Shown: piece by piece, positions 1 through 7,771 of the stretch
How positions within the stretch are numbered: position 1 is the first letter of the stretch
How the letters are laid out: each line of letters opens with the position of its first letter
From: Hymenobacter algoricola
GTDB lineage: Bacteria; Bacteroidota; Bacteroidia; Cytophagales; Hymenobacteraceae
Reading direction: 5' to 3'
DNA length: 64,000 nt
Assembly (NCBI RefSeq): GCF_039539525.1
Contig: NZ_BAABDH010000106.1
Coordinates: 19,966 to 83,965, forward strand
The notes under the pieces: generated by a model
The model's database searches: none
What the model saw: only the letters and a program-made list of their open reading frames with translations
What the model was told of the DNA's origin: nothing
Program-made: the position numbers and the translations under genes

Positions 1-1836
1 CCGGGTATCGGGCACCCGCACGAAGGCCACGTACTGGCGGGTGCTGAACGAGTTGCTGCCCCGCACCAGGTACAGGTTGGCCTGATCGGTGGGCTTGGCC
101 CGGCGCAGCAGCTGCCGGCGCACCTGGTACAGCGACGGAGCCGGCTCGTCCCCGTCCAGGGCTTTGCCATTGGTATCGAAGAGCGACACCACGATTTCGT
201 ACTTGTTGAAATAGTCGCGCAGGTAGTACTTGACGATTTTCTGGCGCACCATGTCCTGGTTGGCAAACGGACTGCTCAGCTTGGCCCGGATCAGCGGGTC
301 GGCGGCCAGCTCCCGGGTGCGCTCGGCCAGCAGGTACTCGCCCTGCAGGTCGTTGTCGACGAGCAGGTTGCCGGCAATATTCTGCTTGCTGAGCACCAGC
401 TGATGGTCGAAATGCTCGTAGAGGGCCAGCGCGCCGACGGCCGAGCTGACGCCCAGCATCAGGAAAATGAACAGGTAGATCTGGTAGGGTACGGCGGCCC
501 CCAGCTGCTTGAGGCCGGTGAGGCGCACGACGAAGAAAAACAGCAGCGTAAGGCCCAGCAGCCCCATATCCATCTGATCCAGCAGCAGCCCCAGGGGCAG
601 AAACACCACCGTCAGGATGCCCAGCAGCAGCACGCCCAGCCGCCGGCTGCTGGGCCTGACCACCGAAATAAACAGCTGCGACAACACGTAGAAGCCCACC
701 AGATAGCCGCCCGTGTGCAGCACGATAGCCAGGCAGAGCAGCAGCTTAAACCCACTGAACTGAATGTTCTGGGTGATATCCAGAACCAGCTGGGAGTTGT
801 TGAAGCTGTTGGCGTAAAACTGGAACAGCAGCTCCAGCAGCCCCAGAAACAGCAGCACCACGATGCCCCCGAACAGCGCCCGGGACGGCAGGCCGTAGAT
901 GTGCCGGCCCCAGCGCACCAGCCCGTAGCGGCGAAACAGCAGCAGCCCGTAGTACGCCACCAGCAGCAGCAGAAAGGCGTTGATGAGCAGGTCGCCGAGC
1001 GACGGCGACAACCACGAGGCGGCGTACACCCGCGGATCGAAAAGGGGCACTTCAATAAAGGAGAAGGGCAGCCCAAAATACAGCAGCGCCGCCCGAAACG
1101 CCGCCAGCGACACTACAACGGTGGCCGCCGCCACCATGATTTCGCCTTTGGCCCGCAGTGCCCGCGCCAGCAGCAGCCCGGCCCACAGGTAGAGCCCAAA
1201 CCCCAGCAGCAGCAGCAGCAGCGGCAGGTATTTGCCGGTAATCGGGTTGGCCTGCAGGCTTTCCACCGAAAACAGGTAGCGCTCTTCGCCGGAGTAGATT
1301 TTGGGCAGGTCGCGCCCCCCGGGGATGCCGGCGACCAACCGGACGCTCAAGCCCCGGAACAGGGCTGCCTCCTCCCCTTCCTTGAGGTAGCGGTTGCTGA
1401 TGCCATAATACTTTTCCAGGGGCACGTAGGTCAGAATCACATAGGGCCCGGCCGTGCGGCGCAACGCCAGGAAGCGCCCGAACTTCATGTCCACAAGCTT
1501 TTCCTCGAAGTGCTGACTGACGTTTTCGGGCTCCGGCTGCATGGTGTGGTCCGACCAGTACCAGAGCTGCTCCCCGCGGAAAATAAAGCACGGATACGTG
1601 GTCCGCCCCACCAGGGAGCCAAAACTCACCTGCCCCTGCTGCAAACGGTCGGCTACTTCATCCGCTTCCTGCTCGGCCGTCGTTTCCGCTTCCTGCACCA
1701 GGGTTTGCAGCCGGGCTACGTCGGCCCGGAGCAGCACGTCGGCGGCCTGTCCGTAGTGAGTGCTCAGGTAGGCTCCCGCAAAGCAGAGCACCGCACCAAG
1801 CAGCAGCAGCAACGGAGACAGGTGGGGGGACTTCAA
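1..1836 (-). CDS. Large membrane sensor protein, probable histidine kinase (N-terminal part, cut by window edge)
   Basis: An uninterrupted minus-strand frame of 612 codons runs off the left edge. Seen: a first membrane segment near the start (LLLLLGAVLCFAGAYL), a long extracytoplasmic region of about 170 residues, then a block of roughly eight hydrophobic segments, followed near the edge by a second soluble sensor-like region containing LFDTNGKAL. This architecture resembles large sensor histidine kinases of Cytophagales, but the kinase core would lie outside the window, so the function is inferred. No ATG exists after the upstream in-frame stop; I chose the TTG at 1836, just before the first membrane segment. 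The terminator of the preceding gene lies about 60 bases upstream, so it probably has its own promoter. Confidence 0.7.
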   Translation of the reverse strand, partial: MKSPHLSPLLLLLGAVLCFAGAYLSTHYGQAADVLLRADVARLQTLVQEAETTAEQEADEVADRLQQGQVSFGSLVGRTTYPCFIFRGEQLWYWSDHTMQPEPENVSQHFEEKLVDMKFGRFLALRRTAGPYVILTYVPLEKYYGISNRYLKEGEEAALFRGLSVRLVAGIPGGRDLPKIYSGEERYLFSVESLQANPITGKYLPLLLLLLGFGLYLWAGLLLARALRAKGEIMVAAATVVVSLAAFRAALLYFGLPFSFIEVPLFDPRVYAASWLSPSLGDLLINAFLLLLVAYYGLLLFRRYGLVRWGRHIYGLPSRALFGGIVVLLFLGLLELLFQFYANSFNNSQLVLDITQNIQFSGFKLLLCLAIVLHTGGYLVGFYVLSQLFISVVRPSSRRLGVLLLGILTVVFLPLGLLLDQMDMGLLGLTLLFFFVVRLTGLKQLGAAVPYQIYLFIFLMLGVSSAVGALALYEHFDHQLVLSKQNIAGNLLVDNDLQGEYLLAERTRELAADPLIRAKLSSPFANQDMVRQKIVKYYLRDYFNKYEIVVSLFDTNGKALDGDEPAPSLYQVRRQLLRRAKPTDQANLYLVRGSNSFSTRQYVAFVRVPDTR

Positions 1837-1894
1837 AGGCAGCGGGGCTGCGCCGGCGGGGTTGCCGGCGCCAAAACCAGGAACGGGTGAGCAA

Positions 1895-1922
1895 CAAAAA
1901 TGCCGCCAAAGGGCGGCATTTC
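1895..1922 (-). terminator. Rho-independent terminator after the DUF983 gene
   Basis: A 10-bp stem (AAATGCCGCC / GGCGGCATTT) with a four-base loop is followed on the minus strand by a T run. It closes the long respiratory block and separates it from the sensor gene. Confidence 0.8.
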
Positions 1923-1938
1923 CTAGTTTTTCGAGGCT

Positions 1939-2343
1939 TTAGAGGCCCCGGGCAAGACGGCCGGCGGCCGCCGCATCGTAGTGCGTACCCCCGAAAAAGT
2001 ACAGCATCACCGTGCGGGAATAGCGAAACATAACCGGCGTAAGCCCTAGTACCACCGTCGCCACCGTCAGAATATACACCCACGCGGCCGGGTCACCGGC
2101 CAGAAAGTAGAGCAGCACCCCCGTCAGGACCACGATGCCCACGGAAAAGCCGTAGCTGATGTACATGGCCCCCCAGTAGAAACCGACTTCCGGCTCGTAG
2201 GTCTGTCCACACACCGGGCACGCGGCCGGCATCTCGTCGAACTTGGCCAGATTGAAGGCCGAATGGGTAAAAAGCCGGCCCAGATGACAGCGCGGGCACT
2301 TTTGCGCCAGCAGGGCCCGTAGTACCGACTGGGGGCCGGGCAC
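1939..2343 (-). CDS. DUF983 family membrane protein
   Basis: A 134-residue protein. Near the N-terminus are two CxxC pairs (KCPRC and CPVC) that look like a small zinc ribbon, followed by two or three hydrophobic segments (around VGIVVLTGVLLYFLAG and the next stretch). This is the DUF983 pattern; its biochemical role is not known to me. The open frame extends further upstream, but that part is antisense-like noise over the preceding gene. The likely start is a GTG at 2343 that overlaps the preceding stop by one base (TAGTG), which suggests translational coupling. As the last gene of a cytochrome oxidase block it may serve oxidase assembly; that is inference. Confidence 0.8.
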   Translation of the reverse strand: MPGPQSVLRALLAQKCPRCHLGRLFTHSAFNLAKFDEMPAACPVCGQTYEPEVGFYWGAMYISYGFSVGIVVLTGVLLYFLAGDPAAWVYILTVATVVLGLTPVMFRYSRTVMLYFFGGTHYDAAAAGRLARGL

Positions 2344-2588
2344 TACTTCTTCTGGTGTGAGTGCCGGTACCAGAAGTAGCCGACCGTGCCGATCAGAATG
2401 TAGGGCACCGTCATCAGGTACAGAATGCCGCTGTTGAGCCCCGACGTGTCGTAGTCGCCATTCTCGTCGCGCGCTGACTCTACCTGGGTTTTGCACATGC
2501 TGCACTGCGCCGACGCGGCCAGCGGAGCCAGGCTCAGCAATACGCTCAGGCACAGCGCAAACAAGCTAAAAATCACAGTCTTTCTCAT
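2343..2588 (-). CDS. Small secreted or membrane-anchored CxxC protein
   Basis: An 81-residue protein with a cleavable signal peptide (MRKTVIFSLFALCLSVLL, cleavage probably after ASA), then QCSMC, a CxxC pair right at the mature N-terminus, a short polar stretch and one C-terminal membrane segment (GILYLMTVPYILIGTVGYFW). The CxxC would face the periplasm. I do not recognise a named family, although similar small proteins sit before DUF983 genes in Cytophagales as I recall. Its place after sco and DUF420 suggests a role in copper or thiol handling during oxidase assembly, by inference only. Confidence 0.75.
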   Translation of the reverse strand: MRKTVIFSLFALCLSVLLSLAPLAASAQCSMCKTQVESARDENGDYDTSGLNSGILYLMTVPYILIGTVGYFWYRHSHQKK

Positions 2589-2628
2589 CTCTTAACTAAC
2601 AGTCCCGGCGGCGTTAAGTTTCCCGGCC

Positions 2629-3183
2629 TCAGGTGTAATACGGCGAAATCATGAAGTACACGATAACGCCCGTAATCGAGACGTACAGCCACACCGGAAA
2701 AGTCCAGCGGGCAATGCGCCGGTGCCGGGCAAACTGCTCGGTCAGCGCGAAATACAAGGTAAACAGCACCAGCCCTACCGTGATGGCCGCCAGGGCAATA
2801 TGGCTCAGCAGCAGCGCAAAGTACACGTACCGGATGGTGCCGACCCCGCCGAATTGCGTGGAGGCCACCTGGGAATGATACACCACGTACGAAACCAGGA
2901 ACAAAGCGCCCAGCAGAAAGGCAGTGCCCATCATGGCCCGGTGCTTGAGCACTTCCTTACGGCGAATGAAGTAGTAGCCCAGCAGCAGGCACACGGCCGT
3001 CAGCGAGTTGAGCACGGCATTCAAAGCCGGCAGAAACTTTACCTGGGCGCCCGGAATACGGAAGGTTTCGGGAAAGTAGTGCAGAATAGCGACCAGCAGC
3101 GGTACCACTGCCGCCAGTACGGCCATCGTGATTCTGATCTTGGCATGGTTGCCGGGGTTAACGGCCGGACTCGTTGTGGTCAT
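2629..3183 (-). CDS. DUF420 family membrane protein
   Basis: A 184-residue integral membrane protein with about five hydrophobic segments and conserved-looking His residues at membrane edges (LKHRAMMG, YHSQV, LLSHIALA). This matches DUF420 (YozB-like), a family encoded next to heme-copper oxidases; from memory, CtaM of Staphylococcus, needed for aa3 oxidase maturation, is of this type. The start at 3183 overlaps the end of sco by 26 bases; a later ATG at 3126 would remove the overlap but also the N-terminal tail. It is likely co-transcribed with the oxidase genes. Confidence 0.85.
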   Translation of the reverse strand: MTTTSPAVNPGNHAKIRITMAVLAAVVPLLVAILHYFPETFRIPGAQVKFLPALNAVLNSLTAVCLLLGYYFIRRKEVLKHRAMMGTAFLLGALFLVSYVVYHSQVASTQFGGVGTIRYVYFALLLSHIALAAITVGLVLFTLYFALTEQFARHRRIARWTFPVWLYVSITGVIVYFMISPYYT

Positions 3184-3832
3184 AGTCGTACAGCATAACG
3201 CTGATTTCGGTGATGAGGCGGTTTATTTCCTTGGCCTTCGTCCCGTCGTAGATGCCCCGCACGCGCTTGTCGCGGTCCACCAAGTACAGGTTCTGGCTGT
3301 GAATCAGCCCTGGAGCAGCGCCGGTTGGCGCAGGCAGGCGGTAATCCTGGGTAGCTAACCGGTAAAGCGCCGTTTTGTCGCCGGTCAGGAAAAACCATTT
3401 GCCCGCAATGGCCCCGTACTGCTCGGCGTAGCGTCCCAGCACCGCCACCGAGTCGTGCTCCGGGTCGACGGTATGCGATACCAGTTTCACCCGCGGCTCG
3501 TGCCGGAACTTCTCCTGCACCTTCATCAGCAGGCCGTTCATGCGCGGGCAGGCGCCGGGACAGGTAGCAAAGAAGAAGTTGGCTATGTAGAGCCCACCGT
3601 TCAGATCCTGCTGCGTGACGGCGCGCCCGGTCTGCGACAGCAGACGGAAATCGCCCAACTGGTGGAAAACAGTATCGCGCTGCCACTTCCCGCCGACCTG
3701 CGTCGAATCGACACGGTCGGGCAGGTAAGTTGGCAGCGCGTAACGGTTAGTGCCGAAGGTTTTCAGAAACAGAAAAGCCAGTACCGGCACGAGGAGCAGG
3801 AGGCCCAGCAACAGGGTTTGTTTGGGCCGCAT
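3158..3832 (-). CDS. SCO1/SenC-type copper chaperone
   Basis: A 224-residue protein with one N-terminal membrane anchor (residues 5-24) and a thioredoxin-like periplasmic domain. The copper ligands of the family are present: CPGAC with C91 and C95, and a distal His at about 178 (GLIHSQNLYLVD). SCO proteins deliver copper to the CuA site of subunit II, or act as thiol reductases for it. It follows the subunit IV gene by three bases, within the oxidase operon, which supports a role in assembling this oxidase. Confidence 0.93.
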   Translation of the reverse strand: MRPKQTLLLGLLLLVPVLAFLFLKTFGTNRYALPTYLPDRVDSTQVGGKWQRDTVFHQLGDFRLLSQTGRAVTQQDLNGGLYIANFFFATCPGACPRMNGLLMKVQEKFRHEPRVKLVSHTVDPEHDSVAVLGRYAEQYGAIAGKWFFLTGDKTALYRLATQDYRLPAPTGAAPGLIHSQNLYLVDRDKRVRGIYDGTKAKEINRLITEISVMLYDYDHNESGR

Positions 3833-3835
3833 CCG

Positions 3836-4177
3836 CTACTTAAAGATATTGTAAATCGCCTCGCCGATGTAGGAGCCTTCGGTGATGAGGGCTACCAGCA
3901 GCCAGATCAGCAAGGCCATCGGAATCAGAATAGTCCAGATCAGGCCTTTCGTTTCATGCTTCAGGTGCATGAACTCGGCCACGATGAAGAAGGCTTTGAA
4001 GATGGTCAGGATGATCAGGATCGAGTTCCGCAGGGTGCTCGGGTCCATGACAAACGTAACCGCAAACTCCAGGGCCGTGATACCAACCAGGACGAAGAAG
4101 GTTTTCCAGATCCAGCCGGTGTTGGGCTTCGCGATTTCGCCAAGTGGCTGCGTATGGTCAGGTGCGTGATTAGCCAT
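3836..4177 (-). CDS. Cytochrome c oxidase subunit IV family protein
   Basis: A 113-residue protein with three hydrophobic segments (WKTFFVLVGITALEF; ILIILTIFKAFFIVAEFMHL; LIWTILIPMALLIWLL). The FFIVAEFMHLKHE stretch is typical of bacterial oxidase subunit IV (COX4/CtaF type), a small non-catalytic subunit. It lies between subunit III and sco, the expected place. Confidence 0.9.
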   Translation of the reverse strand: MANHAPDHTQPLGEIAKPNTGWIWKTFFVLVGITALEFAVTFVMDPSTLRNSILIILTIFKAFFIVAEFMHLKHETKGLIWTILIPMALLIWLLVALITEGSYIGEAIYNIFK

Positions 4178-4226
4178 CTGAGTAGGGTATTAAAAGCAAA
4201 GAAAAACGACTGGTCTCAGCTCGTGC

Positions 4227-5000
4227 TCAGACGAGGTAGAAGAAGGTGAAAACGAACACCCACACCAGATCTACAAAGTGCCAGTAGAGGCCTACTTTTT
4301 CTACCATCTCGTAGTGGCCGCGCTTCTCGAAGGTGCCGTTGGTGGTAGCAATGAAGCAGTAGGTGAGCAGCACCAGCCCGCTGAATACGTGCGTGCCGTG
4401 GAAACCAGTGATGAAGAAGAACAGGTCGGCAAACAGCACGGGGCCGTACTGGTTCATGGCCAGGTTGGCGCCGAAGAACGTGGTGCCGTCGAGCATTTTG
4501 GTGCCTTCATCCGTACCGTGGATGAAGTGGCTCCACTCCCAGGCCTGGCAGCTCAGGAACGTAGCGCCGAAGAGCAGCGTCCAGAGCAGCCACTTCTGCA
4601 CGTCCGTCTTATCCATGCGGTGGCCGGCTTCGACGGCCAGTACCATCGTCACGGAGCTGAAGATAAGAATCATCGTCATCAGGGCCACGAAAGCCAGCGG
4701 CAGGTCGATGCCGTGCAGACCCGGGAAGGAGTTGAAGACGTGGTCGGGAATCGGCCAGTAGGCCGAGCTGAACACGAAGTCCTTGTGGTCGCCGGTGTAG
4801 GCCAGGTGACGGTGGCGAACCATCCCGTAGGTGGTCAGGAAAGCGGCAAACGTGAAGGCGTCAGACAGCAGGAAAAACCACATCATCAGCTTGCCGTAGC
4901 TTGCCTTGAAGGGTTCGTTGCCTCCGTCCCAGGTGCCCGAGCGGGGCTCTTCGTGGGAAGTGCTAGGCGAAAGCGTCTGCGTCGTGGAGGTGGTGGACAT
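4227..5000 (-). CDS. ctaE: Cytochrome c oxidase subunit III (longer copy)
   Basis: A 257-residue membrane protein with the C-terminal subunit III signature YWHFVDLVWVFVFTFFYLV and an internal FFITGFHGTHVFSGL stretch. Subunit III stabilises the catalytic core and shapes oxygen access. The N-terminus carries a Thr/Ser-rich cytoplasmic tail of about 25 residues before the first membrane segment. It is the second of two adjacent, clearly different subunit III genes; such tandem pairs are usual in Cytophagales oxidase operons. Which copy is in the complex, or whether both are, cannot be read from the sequence. Confidence 0.93.
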   Translation of the reverse strand: MSTTSTTQTLSPSTSHEEPRSGTWDGGNEPFKASYGKLMMWFFLLSDAFTFAAFLTTYGMVRHRHLAYTGDHKDFVFSSAYWPIPDHVFNSFPGLHGIDLPLAFVALMTMILIFSSVTMVLAVEAGHRMDKTDVQKWLLWTLLFGATFLSCQAWEWSHFIHGTDEGTKMLDGTTFFGANLAMNQYGPVLFADLFFFITGFHGTHVFSGLVLLTYCFIATTNGTFEKRGHYEMVEKVGLYWHFVDLVWVFVFTFFYLV

Positions 5001-5022
5001 AGCGGGCAGGGTAAAAACGAAA

Positions 5023-5610
5023 TCAGTGGTTCAAAAGTAGGAACAAATACAGGTACAACCAAAGCGCGCCGAGGAAGTGCCAGTAGATGGTAACGTTACC
5101 AATGGAGAGCATCTGGCGCGAATGCACCTGGTAGTTCAGGCTCTTACGCAGAACGATGAGCAAAAAGATAAGTCCCGTAATGAGGTGAAAAGCGTGCACG
5201 CCCGTCAGCACGTACAAGAACGAGCCCGATGGATTTGAGTCGACGCCCCCAAAGAAAATTTTGTTCTGCACCAGGTCCACCCACACATTCCACTGGCCGA
5301 TCAGAAAGGCCGCGCCCAGTACAAAGGTCAGAATCAGACCGATTTGCACGCGCCGTACCTCGTCTTTGCGGGCCGAGAAATATGCCCACTGCACCGTAGC
5401 ACTGCTCAGCGCCAGAATGATAGTGGTAATAAGCAAGCGGGCCGGCAGGTCAAATTCCAGCCAGTTGCCCTCCTCGCGCCGCACGATGTAGGCGCTGGTG
5501 TAGGCGGCAAAAATCATGGTGATGCTCACCATCATCAGCCACAGCAGAAACCGCAGTGGGTGGGTACCGGCGCCGGGTTCTTTTTCCGGCAAAAGCTCCG
5601 AAGTATTCAT
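5023..5610 (-). CDS. Cytochrome c oxidase subunit III (shorter copy)
   Basis: A 195-residue, five-segment version of subunit III, ending in IYWHFLGALWLYLYLFLLLNH, with LTGVHAFHLITGLIFLL inside. It lies 9 bases after ctaB and 22 bases before the longer subunit III gene. Short subunit III proteins of about 200 residues resemble those of ba3/bo3-type enzymes. It is probably the partner or paralogue of the longer copy. Confidence 0.92.
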   Translation of the reverse strand: MNTSELLPEKEPGAGTHPLRFLLWLMMVSITMIFAAYTSAYIVRREEGNWLEFDLPARLLITTIILALSSATVQWAYFSARKDEVRRVQIGLILTFVLGAAFLIGQWNVWVDLVQNKIFFGGVDSNPSGSFLYVLTGVHAFHLITGLIFLLIVLRKSLNYQVHSRQMLSIGNVTIYWHFLGALWLYLYLFLLLNH

Positions 5611-5619
5611 TGAAAGAAA

Positions 5620-6471
5620 TTAAAGTTTGTCGAGCACCAGCGCAATCTGAACGATGGGCAGGTAGAGAAAAGAACCGAACATGATGCTCATGGCGGCCTT
5701 TTTGGTGCAGGTGCGCATCAGGTAGAAAGTCTGCATCAGAAACAGCACCCCGCACACCACGGCCACAATAGCGTAGATCTTGCCGCTGATGCCAAACTGA
5801 AACGGCAGCAGACTCAGCGGAATCAGCAGCAGCGTGTAAGTCATGATCTGAAAGGCGGTGCGCATGTCCTTGCCGCCGGGCGTGGGCAGCATCTTAAAGC
5901 CGGCCTTCTTGTAGTCCTCATCCAAAACCCAGGCAATGGCCCAGAAGTGCGGAAACTGCCACATAAACTGAATGCCGAACAGCACCCAGGCTTCAAGACC
6001 CAGAATACCCGTGGCGGCCACGTAGCCGATCAGGGGTGGCATGCCCCCCGGAATGGCCCCTACAGCCACGCAGATGGGCGAAATGCGCTTGAGCGGGGTA
6101 TAGACAAACCCATAGAGGATCAACGACAGCAACGACAGCGCTGCCGCCTGGGCATTGAAGAAGTAAGTCAGCAGGCCCAAGCCGAAAACGCCCAGCACGA
6201 TGGTAAATACCCAGGCTTCGGTGATGCTGAGCACACCCATCGGCAACGGCCGGTTGGCCGTACGCTTCATGAGCTTGTCGAGGTCCCGCTCGAAGATCTG
6301 GTTGATGGTATTGGCCGAGCCCGTGACGGCCAGACCGCCCACCATAACCAGCAACGCCCGAGTCCAGTCGAGTTCCTGCACGCCGAGCAGGTAGCCAATG
6401 GCGCTGGAAAACGCCACCGTCAAGGCCAGTCGAAACTTGATCAACTGGAAATACGCCTTGGCTTTTATCAT
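5620..6471 (-). CDS. ctaB: Protoheme IX farnesyltransferase (heme O synthase)
   Basis: A UbiA-type polyprenyltransferase that adds a farnesyl group to heme B to make heme O, the precursor of heme A. Seen: the first Asp-rich motif in NTINQIFERDLDKLMKRT and the characteristic RPLPMG, a second region WVLDEDYKKAGFKMLP, and about nine hydrophobic segments. From the ATG at 6471 (MIKAKAYFQLIKFRL) the protein is 283 residues, close to family size. An upstream ATG at 6543 would add 24 atypical residues and overlap ctaA by 20 bases, so I prefer the later start. Confidence 0.95.
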   Translation of the reverse strand: MIKAKAYFQLIKFRLALTVAFSSAIGYLLGVQELDWTRALLVMVGGLAVTGSANTINQIFERDLDKLMKRTANRPLPMGVLSITEAWVFTIVLGVFGLGLLTYFFNAQAAALSLLSLILYGFVYTPLKRISPICVAVGAIPGGMPPLIGYVAATGILGLEAWVLFGIQFMWQFPHFWAIAWVLDEDYKKAGFKMLPTPGGKDMRTAFQIMTYTLLLIPLSLLPFQFGISGKIYAIVAVVCGVLFLMQTFYLMRTCTKKAAMSIMFGSFLYLPIVQIALVLDKL

Positions 6472-6523
6472 TAAGGAAGGGAACAGACCACCCGTGGTAG
6501 CAACCGCCAACGGGGCCGCAAAG

Positions 6524-7609
6524 TTACGCAACGACGCCCGCATAAGCGACCGGCACGGTGAATTTCGTCAGCCGCCGGTACGTGACGATGGTGAGAAACT
6601 GGGAGCCGAACAGCAGCGTGGCTACCGTGAGGTGAACGGGCTGCACCGCAGCCGGCAGCGCCAGGTAAGCCAGCGTTATGCCCGCCAGGATTTCCAGCCC
6701 GATAAAAGTCAGGTTGAGCGTCGCCAGTCGGCGCAAGCGGTAGTCGGCCAGCATGTAGAGCCGGTAGGCCACGTACCCGTTCAGCAGCAGCAGCAGGGCC
6801 GAAAACGTCCGGTGAATTTTGAACGTGATACCCAGCTGCTCCACCCAGTCGGCCCGGTTGAGGTAATTATTGGCCGCGGCCACCATGTCGATCTGCTCCC
6901 GTACCTGGGTGCCCAACACGATCTGCGCGAACGTCAGCAGCGTTATCAGCCAGAGCAAAGCCGTTAGGCCCGTTGAAGGCGCGGGCGGCGAGGCCTGTGG
7001 GGTGGCATATTCCTTTTGCGACCGGACCACGGCGTAAATCAGCATCGCCACGATCAGCAGGGCCACGCCCATATGAATCGTGACCAGCACCGGCAGCAGG
7101 TTGGTGGAAACGACCAGGGAACCCAGCCAGCCCTGAAACCCCGTCAGCAGAAACGAGGCGAAGGCCAGCCAGAACACTGCCCGGTCGCGCCGCCAGTACG
7201 GCAGGGCAAATACCACTGTCAGGAAGATAAAGACGCCGATAAGAGCACCCAGCAACCGGTTCAGGTATTCAATCCAGGTTTTGGTAGCATTGAAATCCGT
7301 TTCGATGTACTGGGTAGGGTGGGCGAATATCTCCCCGGCTACCTGCTTAAACCCCAGTCTCTCCAGCGTCTGGGCCAGCTTCTGGTTTTTAGCTACCCGC
7401 TGGGCCAGGTACACCTCTTTGTAGTCGGCAGGCAGCTGGCTGATCTGCGTGGGGGGCACCCATTGTCCAAAGCACTTGGGCCAGTCGGGGCAGCCCATGC
7501 CGGAGCCCGTGCTGCGGACCACGCCGCCAACCAGAATGAGCAGGTAAACCGCTACCACCGTCAGGATACCGACGAAGCGGAAGCGGCGCACAAAAGCAGG
7601 TAGTTGCAT
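6524..7609 (-). CDS. ctaA: Heme A synthase (COX15/CtaA family)
   Basis: A 361-residue, eight-helix protein that oxidises the C8 methyl group of heme O to give heme A. Seen: GGVVRSTGSGMGCPDWPKC near the N-terminus, EYLNRLLGALIGVFI with conserved Glu and Arg, and HMGVALLIVA and HRTFSALLLLL with heme-binding His residues. The ATG at 7609 is preferred; the frame opens at a TTG five codons earlier. The order ctaD-ctaA-ctaB keeps heme A synthesis with the enzyme that uses it. Confidence 0.95.
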   Translation of the reverse strand: MQLPAFVRRFRFVGILTVVAVYLLILVGGVVRSTGSGMGCPDWPKCFGQWVPPTQISQLPADYKEVYLAQRVAKNQKLAQTLERLGFKQVAGEIFAHPTQYIETDFNATKTWIEYLNRLLGALIGVFIFLTVVFALPYWRRDRAVFWLAFASFLLTGFQGWLGSLVVSTNLLPVLVTIHMGVALLIVAMLIYAVVRSQKEYATPQASPPAPSTGLTALLWLITLLTFAQIVLGTQVREQIDMVAAANNYLNRADWVEQLGITFKIHRTFSALLLLLNGYVAYRLYMLADYRLRRLATLNLTFIGLEILAGITLAYLALPAAVQPVHLTVATLLFGSQFLTIVTYRRLTKFTVPVAYAGVVA

Positions 7610-7677
7610 TCGTAAGGAGAACAAGCCAGGTACTAGGTTTATAACAATTTAAACCCCGTTTAGATTGCTAATGGCCA

Positions 7678-7750
7678 GGAGAAACCCCGATAATCGGGGC
7701 TGGATTCTGCACAAGAAAACGGGCCGCTGTACATACAGCGGCCCGTTTCA
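7678..7750 (-). terminator. Two stem-loops between ctaD and ctaA
   Basis: A long, nearly perfect stem (AACGGGCCGCTGT / ACAGCGGCCCGTT) at about 7719-7748 is followed on the minus strand by TTTTC, and a second hairpin (CCCCGAT / ATCGGGG) at 7683-7699 is followed by TTTCT. Together they look like tandem terminators or attenuators inside the block, so ctaA and the genes after it may be expressed below ctaC/ctaD or from a further promoter. Confidence 0.7.
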
Positions 7751-7771
7751 GATGTCAATGCTAAATGGCGC

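Noticed and set aside
403..1890. A 495-codon plus-strand open frame opposite the sensor gene
   Set aside because: The translation is Gln/His/Arg-rich with no domain; the minus strand gives a coherent membrane sensor protein over the same stretch.
2344..2553. N-terminal extension of the DUF983 protein to 2553
   Set aside because: The extra 70 residues overlap the 81-residue CxxC gene in another frame and look random; the GTG at 2343 fits the domain start.
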